Source: Verrucomicrobiota bacterium
GTDB taxonomy: Bacteria > Verrucomicrobiota > Verrucomicrobiia > Limisphaerales > DSYF01
DNA length: 64,000 nucleotides
Direction of reading: 5' to 3'
NCBI GenBank assembly: GCA_025457615.1
Contig: JALOTZ010000001.1
Location: forward strand, 62,001-126,000
Made by a program: the position numbers and the translations under genes. This document shows positions 9,179-19,009 of this stretch, piece after piece. The notes under the pieces are model-generated. The model worked only from the letters and a program-made list of their open reading frames with translations. It did not search any database and was not told where the DNA came from. Position 1 is the first letter of the stretch. Each line of letters starts with the position of its first letter.

Positions 9179-12100
9179 ATGAAAACGAATAAGCTCCTCT
9201 GTCTCTTGGCGATGCTGGCGGCGATTTCCGCCAGGGCCGGCGTGATCACCTGGACCAACACCAGTGGCGGTAATTGGAGCGCGGGCACCAACTGGAGCAG
9301 CAGCATGGTGCCCGGCGCCGCTGATGATGTGTGGATCACCAACGCGGGCACCTACACAGTGACGCAAGATGTCCAGGTCGCCGTCGCCAGCCTCGCCCTG
9401 GGCGGGGCCAGCGGCACGCAGATGCTCACCAACGCCGGAGCGACCTTGACTTTGAACAGCAACAGCGTGGTGAACTCCAACGGCCTCCTCGCCTTCGCCG
9501 GAACACTCAATGGAACCGGTTCCCTCACCGTGAGCGGAAAGCTCAATTGGACTGCAGGCAACCTGCGTGTGCCCATGTCGGTCACGGCGTCCGGCGTCCT
9601 GGAACTCAGCGGTACCGCCGACAAAGGGTTGACGGGAGCGCTCACCAACTTCGGGACGATGGCCCTGATAGGCGCCGGAAGGCTGTTGTTCGACCCGACA
9701 TTCATTGACAACCGCCCCGGCGCGTTGCTCGACCTCCAATCGGACGCCTCGATTGTGTTTTACAGTGGCGCGCCCTATGTCACCAACGCCGGCACGATCC
9801 GGAAATCGGCGGGCACCGGAACCAACATGTTCAGCGGTGTTCCACTCCGGAACACCGGCGTGGTGGAGGCGCAGAAGGGGACCATCGCTTTCAGCGCCAC
9901 GGGCACAGAGTTTAACCCCGGCACCCAGTTCCTTGGGGCGGGGACGAATCTGCTCTCGGGCGGTTCCATCACGCTCAACGGCCTGATTTCCTCGGAAAAC
10001 CTCGTGCTGGGCGGGGCAACCATCATCGGCACCAATACCCTCACCGGCACCGTGCAGTGGACCGCCGGCAACATCGAGGCCCAAGGCCAGGTGACCGTGG
10101 GCACGGGCAGCACACTCCACCTGGCCGGGCCTGCGGTCAAAGGCCTGGTCGGCACCCTGAACAACGACGGCTTCGTCACCTGGAGCAGCAGCGGCGACTT
10201 TCACATGGCATCCTCCACGTTCAACAACCATCCCGGCGCCCTCTTTGACGCGATGAAGGATGGCCTGATCCATTGGGCTGCCGGCAGCCAGCCGGTGTTC
10301 AACAACGCCGGCACTTTCCGCAAGAGCGCAGGAACGGGAACCACCTTGTTCAGCGGGGTGATCTTCCGCAACTCCGGCCTCGTGGATGTGGAGGCCGGCA
10401 CGGTGAGTTTCAACGTCAACGGCACCACCTTCGAGAACCGGAGCCAGTTCATCGGCGCCGGCACCAGCCTGCTTTCGGGCGGGTCCATCACGCTCAACGG
10501 CGCCATCGATTCGCAGAACCTGGTGTGGGGCGGCGCCAATATCATCGGCACCAACACCCTCTCCGGCACCGTGCTGTGGACCGCGGGCACCATCGAAGCC
10601 CAAGGACAGGTGACCATCGCCACCAACGGCGTCCTCCACCTGTCCGGCCCCGCCGTGAAAGGACTCGTTGGCACACTCAACAACGACGGCCTCGTCACCT
10701 GGAGTGGCGGCGGCGACTTTCACATGGCATCCTCCACGTTCAACAACCGGGCCGGCGGCGTCTTGGACGCGATGCAGGATGGGTTGATCCACTGGTCAGG
10801 CGGCAATCAACCGCTCTTCACCAACGCCGGCGTGTTCCGCAAGAGCGCCGGGACCGGTACAACCACGGTCAACAACATCCCTTTCGTCAGCACCGGCACG
10901 GTGGACGCCCAGACGGGCACCTTCGCCTTCAACGCCACGGGATCGCGGTTTGAATCGGGAACTCAGTTCCTCGGCGCCGGCACCAATCTGCTGGCGGGTG
11001 GGAACATCACGCTCAACGGCTGGATTTACTCGGAGAACCTGGTGTTCGGAGGCTCCTTCATCCTCGGCACGAACACCCTGAGCGGCACCGTGCTCTGGAC
11101 GGGCTCGAACATCGGCGACAGCGGCGTGGTGACCATCGCCACCAACAGCACACTCAGCCTCACTGGCGCCAACCTCAAAGGCATCAACGGCGTCCTGAAC
11201 AATCAGGGCACCGTCCGGTTGTCAGACTCCGGCACGCTGGCCTTCGCTTCCGCCAGCGTCCTGGCCACCATCCATAACGAACCGGGCGGACTCTTCGAAA
11301 TCCTCAGCGACGCCCCCATCGCCTGGACGGCCTACTCTCCGCCGCTGATCCTCAATGCAGGGACGATCCGCAAGTCGGCAGGCACCGGGACCAATCTGTT
11401 CAACGGCGTGCCGCTGCGGAACACCGGGACCGTCGAGGCGCAATCGGGGACCCTGGCGTTCAATGCCACGGGCACAGAGTTTGACTCCGGCACGCGGTTC
11501 CTTGGGGCGGGCACCAACCTGCTGGCGGGAGGAAACATCACGCTGAATGGCTCCATCCACTCGGAGAACCTGGTGTTCGGTGGCGCGCTCATCCTGGGCA
11601 CGAACACCGTGAGCGGCACCGTGCTTTGGACCGCCTCGAACATCGGCGACAACGGCATGGTAACCATCGCGACCAACGGCACCCTCCACCTCGTGGACGC
11701 CAACACCAAGGGCATCACCGGCGTACTGAGGAATCAAGGCACGGTCCGGTTGTCGGACTCGGGCCCGCTGGCCCTGGCCTCGGTCAGCGTCCTGGCCACC
11801 ATCCACAACGAACCCGGCGGACTCTTCGAGACCCTGAGCGACGCGCCGATTGCGTGGACGGGCTACAGCCCGCCGCTGTTCACCAACGCCGGCACCTTCC
11901 GCAAGACGGGCGGCACCAACTTCACGGACCTGAGCGGTGTGCCGTTCCACAACACCGGCACGGTCGATGTGCAGAGCGGCATCGTGCGGTTCTTGTCAGC
12001 CTACACGCAAACCGGCGGGCGGCTCCAGGTCGGGCTGAACAGCCTGACCAACTTCGGCCAGGTGCAGTTCGCCCAGACCGCCCCGCTCACCGGCACCCTC

Positions 12101-13588
12101 GGAGTCAACCTGAATGGCGGCTACGTGCCGGTGGCGGGCAACACGTTCGCCGTCATCAGCTACTACCCGGGCTACACCGGCGCCTTCACCGGCTTTGAGC
12201 TGCCGACGCAAGCGGCCTGGGAAACGAACATCTCACTCTACGGGCCCAACGCCGTGACCCTCGCCGTGCTGAACACGCGACCGACGATCAGTCCGGTGAC
12301 CGACAAGGCCACGGACGAACAGTTGCCGCTCAGCTTGGTCATCACGGGCAGCGATCCTGACCCCGGCCAGACGGTGACCTACGCGCTGCTGAGCCCTCCG
12401 GCCGGCGCTGCGATCCAGACCAACTCGGGCCTGTTCGCCTGGACGCCCTCCGAAGCGCAAGGCCCGTCCACCAACGTGATGACGGTGGAGGTCACCGACA
12501 CCGGCACACCCGGCCTGAGCGCCACACAGCAGTTCACCGTCGTCGTGAACGAAGTGAATCTCGTCCCCACGCTCACCGTCCCGCCGCCGCAAACCGTGGA
12601 CGAGTTGACCACCCTCACCGTGACGAATCTGGCCACCGACCCGGACCTCCCGGCCAACACACTCCGCTTCAGTCTCGTTGCCGCGCCGACCGGTGTGAAC
12701 CTGAACACCAACACCGGCGTGCTCACCTGGGTGCCGGACGAAACGCAGGGACCCGGCACCAACGACATCGCGATCCTCGTTACCGACAACGGTGTGCCGC
12801 CTTTGAGCGCAACCAAGAGTTTCACCGTCACCGTCTGCGAGGTGAACAGCGCCCCCATGCTGTCGGCCATCCCGAACCTCACGCACGTCGCCGGGGCCCT
12901 CCGCTGGATCACCAACTCCGCTTCGGATCCGGATGTTCCCTCCCAACCCCTCATGTTCAGCCTCGTCAACGCGCCACCCGGGATGAGCATCGGCCCTACC
13001 AGCGGCATTCTGGTTTGGGGCCCGCCGGTGAACAGCGCGCCGCTCACCAACACCGTCACCGTCCTCGTGACCGACAACGGCTCGCCCGCCTTGGCGCATG
13101 ACCGATCCTTCGTTGCCACCTTGACCCTTGTTCCGCGCCTGAACATTGCTCGCGCTTCCTCGAACCGCGTCGTGCTCTCCTGGCCAGCCATGGCGACGGA
13201 GGCCGGATTCGCGCTCGAATCCACCAGCCACCTGACGTCGCCGTCCGCGTGGCAAGCGGTTGCGGGCAATCCGGTGCTGGTGGCTGGAGATCACCGGTTG
13301 ACCAACGCCGCCACGTCCGTCGCACAAGCCTATCGTCTGGCGTCCACTCTGACGCCGCTCCCGACGCTTCAGATCGCAGCCACCCCGTCCAATGCCGTCG
13401 TCATCTCCTGGCCCACCACCGCGACCGCCGCCGGATTCGCGCTGCAAACTGCACTGGGCCTTCCATCACCCCCGGCGTGGGACAATGCGACGAACCCGGT
13501 TGGCCTGAACGGCAGCCTGAATTTCATCACCGATCTGATCACCGCCAGCCAACGCTCCTACCGTCTGCACCTTGTGCCGGCGCCATGA
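9179..13588 (+). CDS. Large secreted tandem-repeat protein with Ig-like C-terminal domains
   Basis: 1469 residues starting with a signal peptide (MKTNKLLCLLAMLAAISARA). Residues about 20-1000 form Gly/Thr/Asn-rich beta-helix-like repeats. Four copies of a unit of 173-177 residues carry the signature FLGAGTNLLSGG.ITLNG near residues 251, 424, 597 and 774. Residues about 1032-1310 hold three Ig/cadherin-like domains of the putative-Ig type (GSDPDPGQTVTYAL; ATDPDLPANTL; ASDPDVPSQPL). Two copies of a short domain follow (RVVLSWPAMATEAGFALES and VVISWPTTATAAGFALQT). There is no autotransporter barrel or LPXTG anchor. A cell-surface or extracellular structural or adhesive role is likely; substrate unknown. 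Close DNA identity between repeats indicates recent amplification. Confidence 0.85.
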   Translation: MKTNKLLCLLAMLAAISARAGVITWTNTSGGNWSAGTNWSSSMVPGAADDVWITNAGTYTVTQDVQVAVASLALGGASGTQMLTNAGATLTLNSNSVVNSNGLLAFAGTLNGTGSLTVSGKLNWTAGNLRVPMSVTASGVLELSGTADKGLTGALTNFGTMALIGAGRLLFDPTFIDNRPGALLDLQSDASIVFYSGAPYVTNAGTIRKSAGTGTNMFSGVPLRNTGVVEAQKGTIAFSATGTEFNPGTQFLGAGTNLLSGGSITLNGLISSENLVLGGATIIGTNTLTGTVQWTAGNIEAQGQVTVGTGSTLHLAGPAVKGLVGTLNNDGFVTWSSSGDFHMASSTFNNHPGALFDAMKDGLIHWAAGSQPVFNNAGTFRKSAGTGTTLFSGVIFRNSGLVDVEAGTVSFNVNGTTFENRSQFIGAGTSLLSGGSITLNGAIDSQNLVWGGANIIGTNTLSGTVLWTAGTIEAQGQVTIATNGVLHLSGPAVKGLVGTLNNDGLVTWSGGGDFHMASSTFNNRAGGVLDAMQDGLIHWSGGNQPLFTNAGVFRKSAGTGTTTVNNIPFVSTGTVDAQTGTFAFNATGSRFESGTQFLGAGTNLLAGGNITLNGWIYSENLVFGGSFILGTNTLSGTVLWTGSNIGDSGVVTIATNSTLSLTGANLKGINGVLNNQGTVRLSDSGTLAFASASVLATIHNEPGGLFEILSDAPIAWTAYSPPLILNAGTIRKSAGTGTNLFNGVPLRNTGTVEAQSGTLAFNATGTEFDSGTRFLGAGTNLLAGGNITLNGSIHSENLVFGGALILGTNTVSGTVLWTASNIGDNGMVTIATNGTLHLVDANTKGITGVLRNQGTVRLSDSGPLALASVSVLATIHNEPGGLFETLSDAPIAWTGYSPPLFTNAGTFRKTGGTNFTDLSGVPFHNTGTVDVQSGIVRFLSAYTQTGGRLQVGLNSLTNFGQVQFAQTAPLTGTLGVNLNGGYVPVAGNTFAVISYYPGYTGAFTGFELPTQAAWETNISLYGPNAVTLAVLNTRPTISPVTDKATDEQLPLSLVITGSDPDPGQTVTYALLSPPAGAAIQTNSGLFAWTPSEAQGPSTNVMTVEVTDTGTPGLSATQQFTVVVNEVNLVPTLTVPPPQTVDELTTLTVTNLATDPDLPANTLRFSLVAAPTGVNLNTNTGVLTWVPDETQGPGTNDIAILVTDNGVPPLSATKSFTVTVCEVNSAPMLSAIPNLTHVAGALRWITNSASDPDVPSQPLMFSLVNAPPGMSIGPTSGILVWGPPVNSAPLTNTVTVLVTDNGSPALAHDRSFVATLTLVPRLNIARASSNRVVLSWPAMATEAGFALESTSHLTSPSAWQAVAGNPVLVAGDHRLTNAATSVAQAYRLASTLTPLPTLQIAATPSNAVVISWPTTATAAGFALQTALGLPSPPAWDNATNPVGLNGSLNFITDLITASQRSYRLHLVPAP
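9780..11960 (+). repeat. Coding tandem repeats, period about 519-532 bp
   Basis: The block GGNGCNGG.AC.AA.CTGCT..CGGG is found at about 9930, 10448, 10967 and 11499. The spacings are 518, 519 and 532 bases, with long stretches of near identity around each, for example the sequence encoding NAGTFRKSAGTGT and that encoding DFHMASSTFNN. Units 1-2 and units 3-4 resemble each other more closely than the pairs do, which suggests successive duplications. Confidence 0.85.
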
Positions 13589-13610
13589 CGGTGGACAAAC
13601 CCCCGGCTTG

Positions 13611-13634
13611 GTAGCCGCCGACGTAAGTCGGCGC
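13611..13634. repeat. REP-A element
   Basis: A palindrome, GTAGCCGCCGACGTAAG followed by TCGGCGC, between the convergent genes for the tandem-repeat protein and the octahaem cytochrome. The stem is GCCGAC/GTCGGC. Confidence 0.7.
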
Positions 13635-13689
13635 ACTTTCTCGGACCCGGAAGGTCGCGCGTGCTCGCCTCCACTGCTGCGGTCAGGGC

Positions 13690-16011
13690 TTACGGTGAAC
13701 GACCGCTTTCGAGCATGCGCAGGAGCGCAGCCGCCGGCTGATGACCGGGCCCGATGTTCAACGCGCGCTGGGCGGCCTCGCGGGCTCCGGAAAGATCGCC
13801 GGCCTGCGCAAGCACCGTGGCCAGGGCGTAAGGCGGATGCGGATCGTTCGGCAACAAGGTTTCCGCGCGCAGGAGCGCGTCCACCGCTCCGTTGACCTCT
13901 CCCACCCCGGCCCTCGCCAAACCCAGATTGTACCAGGCACGGCCGTGCGCCGGGTTGAGTCGGACGGCCTCCGCAAGTGAAGCGCGCGTTCCTGAAACAT
14001 CCCCGCTTTCGTTCAGCGCCAGAGCGATTTTGTAATGATACTCCGCCTCGTTCGGCGCCAGACGGATCGCCTCGCGCAACTGCTCGACCGCCTCGCGCGT
14101 CCGCCCCACCATGCTGAGCACCACGGCCAGTTCATGGCGCAAGGCAGGCGAGTAGGCATCCCATTGCACAGCGGTTTCGTAGTGCCGCAGCGCCCCCGCC
14201 GTATCCCCCCGCGCCAGAAAATAGGAGCCCAGTTGCATCTGGCCGACGGGTTGATCGGCATTGTGCTGCAGGGAATACCAGAGCTCGCTTCGGGCCAGTG
14301 AGTTGGTCCCGATCTCCCCCCTGAGCGCACTGGCGGCCTGGAAGCGCACACCGCGGACAGGATCATCCAGCGCCGCGCGGAATGCCGCCCGCACCGCCTC
14401 ATGGCCCGCCGCCGCCAAGGGCGCCAGGGTGCGGATCACGTTGACGCGCACCAAGGCGTTCGTATCGACCAGCGCACCAAGCAACCCGCCAGCGACGCGC
14501 GGTTGATCAATCCAGGGGTCCAGCATGCCCGCCGCCACCGCCCGCCAATAAGGGATTTCGTTCGTGGCCAGCATGCCCAACAGGGGTTCCACCGCGGCCG
14601 CGTCGAGCCGCTTGGCGCGGGCAACGATGCGCGCGCGCTGGCGGTAGGGCCGGTCCATTTTGGCCCCATACCATTTCTTCACATACTCGATGGACCACTC
14701 GACCGTCCTGTCCTTGTGACAGCGGTTGCAGGCGTTGGGAATGTTAAACTCCTTGGTCAACACGGGATCCGGAATGGTGAACCCGTGGTCATGCCGCCAG
14801 TGCCGCTGCATGTAGGGCGTCTGGGGCAGGTGACAGCCGGTGCAAAGATTTCCGCTGTTGGTCTCGGAATGGAAACTGTGCTTCACCGGATCGATCTGGA
14901 TGGCGTTGGTGGTGCCGACCGCGTGGCAGGCGAGACACATCCAGTTGCTCGTCATGCGCACCTTGGCCGAGTGGAAGTCGTGACAATCCACGCAGCGGAC
15001 ACCCTTCAGGTGCATGCGGCTGCCGAGAAAAGCGGTGTACTCGTAATCCTCGTCCCAGTTCTGGCCGTCCGGATACCAGGTGTCCGTCTCGTCCACGATG
15101 CCCAACAAGTGATGGTCGTCGTAGGCCTCGCCGGGGTGGAAATCACCGGTGATCTCCATGCGCCGCGAGTGGCAGGAGGCGCAGGTGTGGAACATCTGCT
15201 CCCGGGTGAGCTTCCGGATCGTGGGATCGGCCACCTTGTCCCCGAACTTCCTCTGCCACTCCACATGGTCCTTCATCGGGCCATGACAGGCTTCGCAGCC
15301 AACCGTCCGTTCCGCCATGGTCGTGTGGTAGGTGTCGGCGGCCGGATCGTAGTGCTTGCGCACTCGCGTGTTGTGGCAGACAGCGCACATGCTGTTCCAG
15401 TTCATCCCGCGCCCGGTCCAATGCCCCCATTCCCCCGGCTGCCGATCCTCCTGACCATAGACATTGAACCATTCGTTGCTGACGGGATCCCAAGACGCCT
15501 CCAAGGTCTGCCAGCGTCCGCCGGGAAAGGGCGTCAGGAATTGGACCAACGGGTTGTTGCCGATGACGCGCTCGACCACGAACGGGCCGTTGGAGCCGCC
15601 CAAACCCAGGGTGAACACCTCATAGCGATCGCCGTCCTTGCGCACCGTGGTCTGCTGGCTGGCGTGTTGGAAGGTCTGGGCCGGAACAAACGCGGGATCC
15701 TCCCGGTGCGGCAGTGGGATGCGCTCGGCCAGACCGTGGTTCGACGCGCGCCAGAGCTGGTAAGCCTCCTCGTGGCACTCGCGGCAACTGGCCGAACCAC
15801 CATAGCGGGCGAACACCGCCGGTCCATCCTCCAGTTGGAACAGGTCTGGATGTGCGGCTGCATCCGGAGTGTCCGATGGCCGTATCGCCTCACCACGAAA
15901 TAGCCAAAGACCAAACCCAGTCACCAGCAGTGCGGCGGGAATGCCGATCCGGATCGGCCATGGCACACTGCGTGGAGAAGGGATGGAAGGATTCTTACGT
16001 CGTTTGCTCAC
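13690..16011 (-). CDS. Octahaem cytochrome c with HEAT and TPR repeats
   Basis: 773 residues. An N-terminal signal anchor (residues 20-40) exports the protein. Eight CxxCH haem sites are visible: CRECH (76-80), CAVCH, CEACH, CASCH, CVDCH, CLACH, CTGCH and CNRCH, all before about residue 440. Residues about 440-560 look like HEAT-type helical repeats and 590-770 like tetratricopeptide repeats (AVQWDAYSPALRHELAVV; LNPAHGRAWYNLGLAR). This is the layout of the c554-like multihaem/TPR family found in Planctomycetes and Verrucomicrobia. A periplasmic electron carrier or nitrogen/sulfur oxyanion reductase partner is plausible, but no catalytic motif tells which. It is transcribed alone, away from the respiratory operons. 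Confidence 0.88.
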   Translation of the reverse strand: MSKRRKNPSIPSPRSVPWPIRIGIPAALLVTGFGLWLFRGEAIRPSDTPDAAAHPDLFQLEDGPAVFARYGGSASCRECHEEAYQLWRASNHGLAERIPLPHREDPAFVPAQTFQHASQQTTVRKDGDRYEVFTLGLGGSNGPFVVERVIGNNPLVQFLTPFPGGRWQTLEASWDPVSNEWFNVYGQEDRQPGEWGHWTGRGMNWNSMCAVCHNTRVRKHYDPAADTYHTTMAERTVGCEACHGPMKDHVEWQRKFGDKVADPTIRKLTREQMFHTCASCHSRRMEITGDFHPGEAYDDHHLLGIVDETDTWYPDGQNWDEDYEYTAFLGSRMHLKGVRCVDCHDFHSAKVRMTSNWMCLACHAVGTTNAIQIDPVKHSFHSETNSGNLCTGCHLPQTPYMQRHWRHDHGFTIPDPVLTKEFNIPNACNRCHKDRTVEWSIEYVKKWYGAKMDRPYRQRARIVARAKRLDAAAVEPLLGMLATNEIPYWRAVAAGMLDPWIDQPRVAGGLLGALVDTNALVRVNVIRTLAPLAAAGHEAVRAAFRAALDDPVRGVRFQAASALRGEIGTNSLARSELWYSLQHNADQPVGQMQLGSYFLARGDTAGALRHYETAVQWDAYSPALRHELAVVLSMVGRTREAVEQLREAIRLAPNEAEYHYKIALALNESGDVSGTRASLAEAVRLNPAHGRAWYNLGLARAGVGEVNGAVDALLRAETLLPNDPHPPYALATVLAQAGDLSGAREAAQRALNIGPGHQPAAALLRMLESGRSP

Positions 16012-16406
16012 ATCAGTTGGGCGGCCAGCCGCAACGCCATCCTAGGGCAGCAACGACTGACGCGCCACCCCGCAAAGACAGGAATAGGGGGAAAGCTCGG
16101 AACGGCTTGACCTGAACACAAGCACGGAGCTCAGAGGATTCGGGCGGGGGTGCCTGCGCATGGGCAGGGAGAACCTCTAACACATGGAGCCGAGTTGGGA
16201 CCATGAACCCGTGGCAGAAGACCGCGGCTCCGTGAGCCGCAGCAACCTCGAAGGTCGGATGGGTGAGCGAGCGATGATGGACGCCCGGCGCAGCGCAGCC
16301 GCTGCGGGTCACGGACCCGCGCTCCGGAACAGCCGGTTAGCCGGTTCATGGCCCCCCTTTCTCCGTGCCAGTCCACGGCCATAGCGGTAACCTCGTTCAG
16401 CAACAC
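16012..16406. other. Divergent intergenic region with two REP-B elements
   Basis: This 395-base gap lies between the divergently transcribed octahaem cytochrome and tatD. It contains a REP-B copy at 16221-16250 (hairpin GCGGCTC-CGT-GAGCCGC) and an inverted copy at 16299-16328 (GCGGGTC-AC-GGACCCGC). No open frame with a credible protein and no clear promoter consensus were seen. Confidence 0.65.
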
Positions 16407-17276
16407 ATGCGCCTGTACGATGCCCACAACCATCTGCACGACGAACGCCTGACCCCCTGGCGGGAGCAATTCCTGCCGCAACTCCGCGAGGCCGGCGTGG
16501 CGCGCATGGTGGTGAACGGATCTTGCGAATCCGATTGGGCCGACGTGCTCTGCCTGGCCCGGCGCGAGCCAATCGTGCTGCCGTCGTTCGGCTATCATCC
16601 CTGGCATGTGCGGGAGCGGACGCCGGACTGGCAGCAGCGCCTCGTCCAGCTCCTGGACCAGGTTCCTTCGGCGATCGGCGAGATCGGCCTGGATCGATGG
16701 ATCCTGGATCAGTGGAAAGCTGATGAATCGCGAGTGGAAGGGACGTCCGCTCCGGGGCCCCCGGCCAACCTCGAGGAACAGGCTGACGTGTTCACCTGGC
16801 AACTAGGCCTGGCCGCCGAACGCAATCTGCCTGTCAGCATTCACTGCCTGCAAGCCTGGGGGTTGCTCCATGACATTCTCCGACGCGAGACGCGTCCGGC
16901 CTGCGGATTCCTGCTGCACTCCTATGGCGGCCCGGCCGAGATGGTGAAGCCCTTGGCCGACCTGGGCGCGTACTTCTCGTTGCCGGGCTATTTCGCGCAT
17001 GAACGCAAGCAGCGGCAGCGGGAGGCGTTCCGCCGAGTCCCGCCCGAACGGCTGCTGATTGAAACCGATGCTCCGGACCAATGCCTGCCTGAAACGCGGG
17101 ATTGTTTCCCGCTAACCGACCCCGGGGACGGACGGCGGTTGAATCATCCAGCGAACATCGGCGCCGTGTATGAATTCGCCGCAGACCTGTTGGGCGAGAC
17201 GATCGAATCGCTGGCAGAACGTGTGGAAGCCAATTTCCTGAGACTGTTTCAGCAGCAACCCAGACCACCCCACTGA
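16407..17276 (+). CDS. TatD-family metal-dependent hydrolase
   Basis: 289 residues with the complete TatD metal-site set: HNH near the start (YDAHNHLHD), Glu in GEIGLDR, His in SIHCLQ, His in LLHSYGG, and Asp in ETDAPD. The family contains 3'-5' DNases and related amidohydrolases with a TIM-barrel fold, acting in the cytoplasm. The ATG at 16407 is favoured over an upstream GTG at 16365, because MRLYDAHNH matches the family start. An insert after residue 110 (KADESRVEGTSAPGPPA) makes it slightly longer than TatD. It stands alone on its strand. The substrate cannot be read from sequence. Confidence 0.9.
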   Translation: MRLYDAHNHLHDERLTPWREQFLPQLREAGVARMVVNGSCESDWADVLCLARREPIVLPSFGYHPWHVRERTPDWQQRLVQLLDQVPSAIGEIGLDRWILDQWKADESRVEGTSAPGPPANLEEQADVFTWQLGLAAERNLPVSIHCLQAWGLLHDILRRETRPACGFLLHSYGGPAEMVKPLADLGAYFSLPGYFAHERKQRQREAFRRVPPERLLIETDAPDQCLPETRDCFPLTDPGDGRRLNHPANIGAVYEFAADLLGETIESLAERVEANFLRLFQQQPRPPH

Positions 17277-17430
17277 CCCGCAGCCGCACGACAGTCCCAT
17301 GGCTGCGGTCGAGTGCGATGCCCCTACCGGCTTTGAGTCGCACCCAGGCGCCCTTCCTCGTGTCAGAGCTCCTGCGGAGGGAGGACGCTCCAGGACCTGA
17401 CGGAATCCCGGAGGGCACTGGGGAGGCGAC

Positions 17431-18066
17431 TCAGCCGCCAACGCGATAGGCCAGCCCGCGCTCCGCGCACAACGCTATCAGATCATTCACAGCCACCTCG
17501 ACCGCTTGTTCCTCGCCACTGGGGTTGAGCACTGGGGGACGCAGGATGAACACTTCAAATTCCACCCCAGCGGGGGCCTTGGCAGCCAGCATGTCCAGGC
17601 TCTCGATCAACATTGCGCGATCCACGGGGCGCGGACCAACCCAATAGCCGGCCTTGGTATCAATCAGCACGGCGTCGCCTGCGTTGAGTTGCTTGCTGAA
17701 TTCGCGGAAACCCTCCACCCCATTCAGCGAATCCCGGGGGATGGCCACCCGGTCCTTGCAGAACCACACCCCGTTGATCTGTTCCGGCCAGAGGGAAAAC
17801 CGGGACTCGGCAATCTGCGCGACAAAGGGCGAAGCGACCCCGATCCGCTTGGGGAAAGCCGGAGCCTGGGCGCGCAACTCCTGGAGCTGCGCCTTGGTCA
17901 GCGTGACGGTCCGTTTGGATTCGACCTCCGCCAACTGGCTCTCGGACAGGGCAAGTATCAGATACCGGTCGTCGAGGAACTCCCTGGCGTGCGTGGTCAG
18001 ATCCTCAGCCAACAGAAACCGGAAGCTGCAGGACAGGATGGAAACGATGGCGAACAACTGCTTCAT
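17431..18066 (-). CDS. Exported protein of unknown function
   Basis: 211 residues. A signal peptide (MKQLFAIVSILSCSFRFLLAE) is followed by a mixed alpha/beta domain without Cys pairs. A near-perfect AAGGAGGA ribosome site lies 6 bases before the ATG, one of the few strong ones in this window, so the start is well supported and expression may be high. Segments such as RIGVASPFVAQI and YWVGPRPVDRAMLIESLDML show no known motif. The gene lies alone, convergent with tatD. I do not recognise a family. Confidence 0.75.
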   Translation of the reverse strand: MKQLFAIVSILSCSFRFLLAEDLTTHAREFLDDRYLILALSESQLAEVESKRTVTLTKAQLQELRAQAPAFPKRIGVASPFVAQIAESRFSLWPEQINGVWFCKDRVAIPRDSLNGVEGFREFSKQLNAGDAVLIDTKAGYWVGPRPVDRAMLIESLDMLAAKAPAGVEFEVFILRPPVLNPSGEEQAVEVAVNDLIALCAERGLAYRVGG

Positions 18067-18371
18067 GGCGATCCTCCTTGATCTCGGGCGGATCCCATCA
18101 GACGAAATCCGCCGGATTCCATGAAAAGCCTCAGCCGTGCCATTTCAGCTGCGCAAACGTTCGTCACGGGCTAACCCAACCCGGAACGGCCATCCCCCTG
18201 ATAGGGAACGACTTCAGTGCACCTCACCACCGAATCTCTCAAGCCGAAAAGCCGTTGATCGATATCCGGCAACCGCCGAATCTGAATCCGAGACGGGAAG
18301 TCCTCAACTGAAAGCCGCAGGCCCCACCGGGGAACTCCGGCTGGTCAATTCGGAAGCAGCGACCCAAGGCG
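18067..18371. other. Intergenic region, nothing recognised
   Basis: About 305 bases between the stop of the SYLF gene and the start of the unknown exported protein, both on the minus strand. It must hold the promoter of the latter. No REP element, RNA motif or credible small gene was seen. Confidence 0.4.
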
Positions 18372-18917
18372 CTATTTCTTCTCAGGCAACGGCGTGTAGT
18401 CGAATTTCTGTCCGCCGATGCTGGCCTCTGCCATGAGTCCCTTCTTGGGCAGGATGATCACCGCCATGCCATTCTGGTAATCCGCTTTCTGGGCCACGCC
18501 TTCCGCAGCCGCCACCGCGCTGACCCCGGCGCTCATCTCAAATCGCCCCTCCTTGAACTTGTTGAGCGCGATGCGGTCGGAGAACAGGATGACCTCGATG
18601 AAGGTCTGTCCGCCAATCTGGGCGCCAATGGTGGCTTGCGACAGCTTGGCGGTGCCAATCAGCTTCTTGCCCTCATACACCTCCCCCGCCCCGCCCGCGC
18701 CGCCCACAATGAACCCCCCCTTGCCCACGTTGGGAAAGATGACGGATCCGTGCGCCTTGTTCAGGGCCGCCTCAAACGTGCTGTCCTTCTCCTTCAGCAG
18801 CTTCAGGGCTTCATCCACTTGCTGGCGCAGCTCCTCCGGAGATCCGGCAGACGCCGTCCAGGCGAACGCCACGCAGAGGGTGGCCATCAACAGTGCGAAT
18901 CGAAATGTCTTCTTCAT
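18372..18917 (-). CDS. Exported SYLF-domain lipid-binding protein
   Basis: 181 residues. The signal peptide MKKTFRFALLMATLCVAFAW ends near ASA. The mature part is the SYLF/YSC84 domain: an amphipathic helix, then GSVIFPNVGKGGFIVGGAGG, a Gly-rich barrel and KKGLMAEASIGGQ. The fold binds phosphoinositides in eukaryotes and probably lipids in bacteria, in the periplasm. The frame opens 24 codons earlier, but only the ATG at 18917 gives a signal peptide. The gene is divergent from ruvX with a 92-base gap. Confidence 0.9.
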   Translation of the reverse strand: MKKTFRFALLMATLCVAFAWTASAGSPEELRQQVDEALKLLKEKDSTFEAALNKAHGSVIFPNVGKGGFIVGGAGGAGEVYEGKKLIGTAKLSQATIGAQIGGQTFIEVILFSDRIALNKFKEGRFEMSAGVSAVAAAEGVAQKADYQNGMAVIILPKKGLMAEASIGGQKFDYTPLPEKK

Positions 18918-19009
18918 GCCGACATCCTTGAACGCCAACCCGCCGACGTCAAGTCCCCGCCCATGAACTTTGCATTGCGTTTCCCGCACGATTTTGACGC
19001 AATCCCGAG

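Noticed and set aside
9032-10792. 586-codon minus-strand frame over the tandem-repeat gene
   Set aside because: It repeats with the same period as the real gene, as expected of the opposite strand of repeated DNA.
13690-16011. Assignment as a specific nitrite or hydroxylamine-type enzyme
   Set aside because: Eight haem sites are clear but no catalytic Lys or Tyr motif could be assigned, so only a general multihaem call is made.
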